Positions 1 to 7,000 of a stretch of 8,708 nt of DNA are shown one piece after another (within the stretch, counting starts at the first letter, position 1; every line of letters starts with the position of its first letter). The position numbers and the translations under genes are program-made. The DNA is taken from positions 1-8,708 of the forward strand of contig PSRH01000054.1 of NCBI GenBank assembly GCA_003175915.1, given 5' to 3'. This DNA comes from Candidatus Melainabacteria bacterium (GTDB lineage: Bacteria; Cyanobacteriota; Vampirovibrionia; Obscuribacterales; Obscuribacteraceae). The notes under the pieces are model-generated. The model did no database searches. It had not been told where the DNA came from and worked only from the letters and a program-made list of their open reading frames with translations.

Positions 1-736
1 TGATTTCCAGCAGCAACCTACCTGCGTCGGCTCTTATTGACGCCGACTTCAAAATTTCTTGGCACTCGGTTATGAAAGCGTCCGCTTTAGCCAGTCGCAC
101 GATAAAATCGGTGTCCGGCAACTTTCCTTCCTCTAGAGGCTTTTTCAGGAGGTCGAATTTGATTTCATCCTTAGCCAGCTTGGCTCGGAAAAGCTCATCA
201 CCTATGTGCCGGCCGCTTGGGTCCAGGGGGGGCTCCAGCGGACATCCTGCCGGTATGTCCAGCCCCATCGCGTCCAGCACCTTCAAATGTTGGACGGTTC
301 CAACGGAGAGGAACTCCGTAACTTTCTTGAGCGCTGCCACCGACTTGGGACCAAACTTTCCGGCATCCCATTCTTTTTTTATCGCATCGAGATCTATCTT
401 TTCGCCGACTTTGTCCGGGTCCTTGCCGGCCAGTCTCGCTGCTTCTCTCTTGACGTCAACGATGTCATTCATCACCGTTATCGTCTTGATCATCCTCGCC
501 TTCAATATTTCGCGGTCAGCACTGCGAACTGTCCAATCATCTTTAGGGTCATCCTTGGGCTTCGGCGGAGGATCTTTTGCATCGGGCCCCGGCATAAGCA
601 ATGTCAAAAGACAGGTAGCAAGCCATTCTTCCGTGCCTGTCCCCTTACCACTTCCCTTGCCGATCAGCTTTCTGGAAAGCCAATCTATGTAAGCAGACGC
701 TGCCTTCTTATCCAGATCTCTTTCGGGTACGCTCAT
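1..736 (-). CDS. Uncharacterised helical protein, N-terminal 245 codons (3' end outside the window)
   Basis: The frame is open from ATG (736-734) to the left edge, beginning MSVPERDLDKKAASAYIDWL. An in-frame TAA at 778-776 limits the start. ATG at 736 is the natural choice, preceded by only a weak AGG ribosome-binding element. Visible parts: a predicted helix at 5-25; a Gly/Lys turn (26-34, KGSGKGTG); a short hydrophobic patch (EEWLATCLLTLLMPG, 36-50) too short for a sure membrane span; a Pro/Asp/Lys-rich flexible linker (51-67); then amphipathic helices (75-150), a Pro-rich turn (161-173) and further helices. The last visible segment (SASIRADAGRLLLEI) resembles the HEAT-type helices of the upstream giant protein. 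Composition also matches that protein. I recognise no family. The Ser-rich frames on the opposite strand here are antisense shadows. Confidence 0.82.
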   Translation of the reverse strand, partial: MSVPERDLDKKAASAYIDWLSRKLIGKGSGKGTGTEEWLATCLLTLLMPGPDAKDPPPKPKDDPKDDWTVRSADREILKARMIKTITVMNDIVDVKREAARLAGKDPDKVGEKIDLDAIKKEWDAGKFGPKSVAALKKVTEFLSVGTVQHLKVLDAMGLDIPAGCPLEPPLDPSGRHIGDELFRAKLAKDEIKFDLLKKPLEEGKLPDTDFIVRLAKADAFITECQEILKSASIRADAGRLLLEI

Positions 737-1031
737 TAAGGGCCTATTGAATTGATTGAAACCATCGGTAGTGCCTTAAATAGATGACCAGGTAGAGCAG
801 TGGACTCTACCCCTTCCACTCCTGCAACACTTTCTGGTAAATTCAATTTCGACTGATATAGGTGAAGGTACCAGCGCTGTTCATCACTAAATTCAGTGTG
901 CGTCTGCGCTGTGAGATTATTGTGATTTTCCCGTGTTTGGTTTGCGAGATGCCCCTGGTTATGGTGGGAATTCTCCTCATACAAGCGGTTTTTCGATTAC
1001 TGCACCACGCATCGCGGGGGTCATCGCTTGT
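737..1031 (-). other. Intergenic spacer between the giant gene and the downstream gene
   Basis: These 295 bases lie between TAA of the giant gene and ATG of the next. I see no convincing gene. A TTG-initiated 82-codon frame (984-736) crosses it but has no ribosome-binding site. A perfect 7-bp inverted repeat ACAAGCG/CGCTTGT (981-987 with 1025-1031) directly follows the giant gene's stop, with a 37-base loop and no following T-run, so it is not a standard terminator. Weak sigma70-like hexamers reading leftward are TGAACA (883-878) and TATATC (860-855), spaced 17, each matching 4 of 6. An AATAAT box lies at 921-916 without a good -35. Three near-tandem (A)TTGA units sit at 746-760, just upstream of the ATG. 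Transcription of the downstream gene could be read-through or start here. Confidence 0.6.
791..820 (-). promoter_or_regulatory. Two overlapping, mutually exclusive small hairpins upstream of the second gene
   Basis: On the plus strand, GGTAGAG (791-797) and CTCTACC (805-811) form a perfect 7-bp stem with a 7-base loop. An overlapping alternative stem, AGTGGA (799-804) with TCCACT (815-820), is perfect over 6 bp with a 10-base loop. The two cannot form together because they share bases 799-811. The site sits about 55-85 bases upstream of the ATG at 736. Neither is followed by a T-run in either direction, so intrinsic termination is unlikely. An operator dyad or an RNA switch-like structure is possible but unproven; chance is also possible. 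Confidence 0.25.
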
Positions 1032-4000
1032 TTAATCTTTGGCGAGCACTAAGGGCTTTCGCAGTTCCTTGGCTCTCTTTGCCAGGGCCTTTGCTTCTTC
1101 GGGACGCTTCAGTTCTTCCAGGCAGACGCTATACAGTTGCAGAATATCAGCCAGTTCTTCCCTCGGAAAATTCTCTTTTTTCTCCAGTAGTGATATCGCC
1201 TTTTTGTATAACGGATCGGCACTTTCATAGTCTGCCTTCTTCGCTAACCCGGCCGCCTGCCGCACGGTTAGAATTGCCGTCGGCACGCTGTCCTCGCCGT
1301 TGTGCTTCTTCGATATCTCAAGTGCCAGCTTCAACAATTTTTCCGCTTCTTTCTCTCTCGGCTTCTTGTTCGTATTCAATGGGTTGCTTACCGCTATGAT
1401 CACTTGGTCCAGGGCTCGACTGACGTCCCCTCGACTCGATTTGCCTGGCTTCTTACCAGCCAGATCTATCAGCGTTGCCAACGCTTTATCCATGCCTTCC
1501 TGATCTCCGGCCTTTATATTCGCCAGCACTAATCTGCTGGCTATCCAGATCGCATCTCCGCTTTCCACCTTATCCGGATTCTTTAATGCTATTGCCAGTG
1601 CTTGCTTCAAATGTTCGACTGCATCTTCATCTTTTCCGGCCCACAATTGGGTCATCGCCACCTGATAGTGCGCCATGGCCAGATCGGGATGATCCTTTTC
1701 CAACTTGTCTTCCAATATCTTCAATCCCGCCTCGCTATGGAGCATGGCTGCTCGAGCACAGTTCTCATAAGGTGTTCGCTCGCCCGTGTTCATCGATGCT
1801 TTCAGGAATAACTCTGATACCTTCAGCCTCTCTTTCCCGGCCTCTAGACTATCCTCTCCGTATTTCTTCTCAGCAGCCCTCAGTTTTTCAAAGGCGACGT
1901 CCTTCGCCTTGTACACTTTCTCCAGCTCATCGTTCGATAATAACGTCGGTTCCCCATCTCCTAGAAGCCGTTTGAACCAGTCTTGCCTGAAGTGAATTTG
2001 ATCAGCCTCGTGTGCTACTCGCAACTGTCGGGCTTCTTCCCAAGCAGCATCTGCCTCTTTCTTTTTGTCCAGATTGAACAATGTGTCTCCATATGCCACT
2101 ACAAGATCCGCCAGCTTTTGCTTGTCTGTTTTCGGCTGGGCCTTGTAGTGCTTAATTGCTGTCTCGAATAATGGCAGCGCCTCTTTATCTTTCTTTTGCT
2201 CCCCAAGGTTCTTGGCTAGCAGCGCCATGATCCATACGGTGTCATTGTCCTTCTCACCATTGACTTCCTTTGATACCGCCAGCGCCTGCCGTAAGAGAGG
2301 CTCAACGTCCTTAGCTCTGGCTGTTTTCTTTTCCTCTTCAAACTCTTGCGGATAAGACGCGGCCACAAGCTTCAGCGCTCTTAAAATTTCGCTTCCCTGT
2401 AGCACGTCAACCTTCTTCTTGGAAAATTCCACCAGATCCTGGTTGACCTTAGCTGCTTCCTCATATTTCCCAGTGGCAATGTAAGCCCTGGCAAGATGGC
2501 TTGCGATCCACACTCCATCCGTCCCAGGTATTTTGTCCTTCTGTTTCTTGTATATATCCAGCGATTCTTTCAGATGCTTTTGCGCGTCTTCCCATTTACC
2601 CTGGCGCATTTCGGCAATTCCCAGCCTGTAGAGCGCGTCACACAACTCCACTGAATCTGCAGGCAGTTTCTTCCTGAACACTTCTTCCGCTGCCTTGGCA
2701 TGGTATTCCGCCATTCTCCCGGTATTCCCGCGCACGGTTGGGTTATCGCTCTCGAATGAGCGGCAATATGCTACTTTGGCAAGCGCCAGTTGCGCTCGGG
2801 CTACTTCCAGGCTCCCTTCTCCATATTTCTTCCGTGCTGCTTCATATTCTTTGAAGTATCTGTCCAGCCTGTCTTCCTCATACTTCGCCGTTGGATCTTT
2901 GCTCCGTTCCGTTTGCCGGTCGGCAATACGGTCGGCTAGCTCTTCCAACTCTTTCGAATCCGCCTTTCCTTCGGCCCGTTTTCGTCCGAGAGTAACCCTG
3001 AGGTATTTCTCCGAAGTGGGGTCCACTCCCGCTTTCTCGTACAGCTTTTCCGCCAGCTTCCAGCAGCTCACCATCCTCTCTTTATCCGGCGTCTCTTTCC
3101 TGCCAGCGATAAATGCCATGGTCTCAAGCCAATCCACTGCCTTGTCCAACTCCTCACCCTTCAACTTGAACAAAAGCGTCTCTGCTTCTTTTCGGGTAAG
3201 CTGATTACCTTCGATAGCTACGGAAGAAAGGGCTATTATCGCCCGACCCCTATCTTCGCCGGTTACCTGCGATCCCGTATCAAAAAGAATGGTTTTCGCA
3301 GCTGCCAACTTTAGGACCTGACTATCTCCATAGAGCCAGTGCGCCCGTCGATCATCTACTACCATCGGCCCGGCAAGCTCAGAAACCAATTCTTTCAATC
3401 GAGCCTCAGCGACCTTGCGTACTTCCGCCGATTTCCCTTTCTCGGCTAATTCGGCAAGCGTGTCAATGGCGCTAAACTTGTAGGTATCGTCTACACCCTT
3501 GCTGCGTTTGTCGACGAGGGTTAACGCTGCTCCCAACTTTGTCTCTTCATTATCGCTTCTCAGAGCTCGCCAGATGGCAATCACTTCCATTGCGTCAGCT
3601 CCAGCAATCGGCTTCAAGAGTGAATCCCTCTTGATTCCCGATACTAAAGCAGCAAGTTCTTTGGTAGTGTCATCGTCCTTGCCCAGAAGTTTCTCAGCCT
3701 TTTCCACAACATTGAACATCATCGCCGGCGATTTCGTCTCTTTATCGGCCCGCGCTACAAATGCCGCGCTAAGCATGAGCGCATCGGCAATCGCACTCTT
3801 GTCTCCACCCTTATGATCTTCTGCCCATTTTAATGCGCTGTTCGCGGCAATCAGGCATTGCTTGGGCGACAATTCGCCGAGTACACCCTTCAATCGCCCA
3901 CGCAGATCCTCGTCTCCTGTGAGAGCCAAATCTATGAGTTTTGTCAGAGCTTCGCCTTTGTAAAAATCGGCCAGGACATTTGCATTGTTATCGCAAAGCT

Positions 4001-7000
4001 GTAGCATCAGGATTGCGGCATTGGCCTGTTGCCCTTTATCTTTCGACTTTTCGATGATCGACGATAGTTCACCAGCGGCAATTTTTCGCTCTTCATCGTT
4101 CATCTTCTTCAAAAGAGCTTGCGACTCCAGGGCAATCCCCGGTGTGGCTGCGATGGCTAGATTAGCTAGCGCTCTGGCAGCATAAGATCTGGTAAATTTC
4201 ATGTCGTCTGCCGGTACAGAAAGCAGTAAACGAGCAGCATCAAATTTCACTTGATTATTCTCTGATTTTGCTGCGGCATCACATGCCACTAACAGAGCAC
4301 GTACCTTGTGCTTTGCTTTGACGTCATCGGCACCATTGGTCATGATCAGGTTGGCCGCCCTGAATCTTTCCTCGATCGGTCGCTTCTCATCATTCATTGC
4401 CGCCACAATTGGGGCAAGCCTCGGATCATCAGCCAATATCGTTGCTGAACCCAAATTTCTTCCAAACTTTAGAACATCTTCAACGTCCTTGCTGGCAAAA
4501 TCCTTCAGTATTTCTGCCGCTTTTGTCTTCACTGAGGGTATTGAATGATCCTTAGCAATGGCTTCCAGAACTGCTGATACCATATGCGTCTTCCATTCGT
4601 GCAATTGCTTCAAAATCAACAATTGCCTTTCTTCACTTTCTTTATAGCCAGGTTGATCAGCTTTTGGCGTATTCTGATATTCAGTTCTCAGTACCGCTGC
4701 CAGCGTAATAGCTGCTCGCTCTTTGCTAATCTTCCCTTTCGGCTCCACCAGCTCCAGGTAGGCCTCGAGAAGTTTCTTTCTAACGCCTGGTTGCAGAGTT
4801 GGATCATCAATCAAGACGCCAGCTAGGAAGCCTTCCATATCACCGGCCCCGGGCGCCTTTAACTTGCAGATCTGCAGAATCGTATCGGCCGCCTTATCCA
4901 TCGCATCTGCTTGGAAGCTGTCGAGGAATGGACTGCCTTGACGCCGAATTACAAATTGCAGGAATAATCTTTCGAAGTCACCATCTTTATCAAGGGCCTT
5001 CTTGCGCAGGTCGTCATACTGCTTCCACATGTTATCAATGACGGCCTGACCAGCAGCGCTTTCCTCCTCCTGAATCTTCTCTTTGCTGTGGAATAACTTT
5101 TCAAATCGCCTCGCCGTGCTGGCACCGTAACGATCGCGAACCGCCTCCCCCCACTCTTCCCGGAATGTATATGGGCTAAGCAGTCCATACTTATGTCCCT
5201 TAAGATCGAATTCTTGATAATGTCTCGGTATCTTCGATTCCCAACTGCGCTTTATTTCCGACAGCGCCTTTTCGTAGGCTGCCTGATAATCAAGATCGCG
5301 TGTGTAGTCAGCACGCTTTGGACTCTCTGGGGTAATAAGCGGCACCCCAAGGAGGTTTGCATATGGTGAACTGGCCCATCCCAGCGCCGCTACTAGTTTT
5401 CTTGCTTCCTCCTCTTTAACGGCAGCGATAGCCTTTTCGACAAGAGCGAGGTCTCCCTCCTGATAGTTCTTAGGATTCTTTTTGATATCATCAACCAGTG
5501 CTTGGGCATCCTGAGTCGTACCCTCTGTCGGTTTCCGAATCAGGATTCCCGCCAATACTTCGGCCGCTCTTTCTCTGTCTTCTTTCACCTTGCTCTGCAT
5601 GAGAAATTCCGCGGCCAGATATCTAACCTTCGGATGAGAATCTCCAGCAGCCATATAGGCCAGGGCTCTCCTCTCATCATCCGCCTTCGCGATCGGACGG
5701 CCGTTGAACGTCTGACACAGCGCTTTGCATACAGCATCTGCGTCAAGATTCGGTTTGAGAAGCGCTGCTTTAAGCGGCTTTGCCAGGTCGGCTTCCGACG
5801 CCTTACCGTCTGCTACATATACATCTTTGAAATATCCTGTGCGCTCCCGCATTTCGAACAAGAGAGCTTTCGCTTTCTCTCTGACTTTCGGAAAAGGATA
5901 TTTCTCCTCATCAACTATCGCCTCGAGAATTGGGGTAACAACTGGCGTCTTGTATTCTTTTAGCAGCCCCATCAATTTATGTTGAAGAGCTTCAGCATCC
6001 TCAAACTCAAAGTTGATGTTACCTTTGCCTTGATCTCTCGGGATCCTCCTCGCTTCACTTTCCAGCAAGGTCGCGATCGTTACGGCGAATTCCTCTTTAG
6101 AGATCACGCCTCCCTTGCATAGAGTTTCAAGGCCGTCCACCGCATATCCGCGTGTGGTGGGGTGGGTACCTCCTTTGAGCACACACGCTTCCATTGCCCA
6201 TACCAAGTCCTTGGCGCGGTCATCCTTCATCGCCACAAGCTGTTGGCATATTTCGCGTAAGCAGACGGCACCATCTTGAGCTCTATTTCGGCGCCCAAGA
6301 TTATTTGTCTCATCTGCCCCCTTGCCGTCTGACACGACAGCATAAACGCAGGCTTTGATAAATGGCTCGTAATATGGGTAGTTCTTCAGCCCGGAAGATT
6401 TGATGTAGGCTGCTTCTTCTTCGCTACTGGGATAGCCTTTGTTTTTTACAAAGAACTGGCTCCTCCATTTACTGACTATCTCTTTTTCTCGAGACCAGGG
6501 AGTGAGATTGTCTATACCTTTCTTTTTGTCATAAAGCGTCTCGAATCCGACAAGAGAGCGATCCGAAGCCTTTTTGATATCGGCAGAAGCTTTTCGGAAC
6601 TCTTTCTGATACTCTTCTGAGCCTCGATCTGGGCGCCGTTCGAACCATTCCATCCGTCTCAATCTTTTTAGGATGAGCGGATCGGTTTCCGTCGTTAGGC
6701 GCTCGATGCAAAGCTCTCTAAGTTGTGGATGGCCAATCTCTACAAGCATTTCCAACGCTTTCAACCTGACTGTTTCGACCAAGTCATTTCTAGCTACATC
6801 CGGCAATACCAGGCGCGCCGTCTCTGGACTCAGTTTGGCAAGGGCTACTACGGCGGGCTCTCGCAACGATGCAAACTTGCTAGGAAACGGGTTGCTGTCA
6901 TCCTTCATGTCCGGCGACAAGAAGCATTGCAATCTTTGGACAACTTGCGCCAATTGCCCTACGTCCGCACCTTTGAATATTTTGGGCAGATTCTCGGTTA

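Noticed and set aside
72..739. Two long plus-strand open frames (about 206 and 177 codons) opposite the left-edge gene
   Set aside because: Their translations are Ser/Leu/Arg-rich low-quality sequence typical of the antisense of a Lys/Ala/Asp-rich gene. The minus frame is open across all 245 codons, has a sensible ATG, and matches the style of the neighbouring gene.
791..811. Intrinsic terminator at the 7-bp hairpin
   Set aside because: The stem is short and no T-run follows it in either direction.
781..860. tRNA-like stretch on the plus strand (GGTAGAGCAGTGGACTC resembles a D-arm to anticodon-arm segment)
   Set aside because: The D-stem pairs poorly, the anticodon stem does not close around a 7-base loop, there is no T-loop consensus downstream and no acceptor stem. 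At most it is a chance resemblance.
855..883. Sigma70-like promoter reading leftward (TGAACA, 17 bases, TATATC)
   Set aside because: Each hexamer matches only 4 of 6 consensus bases, which is expected by chance in a spacer of this size. It is mentioned in the spacer entry but not called as a feature.
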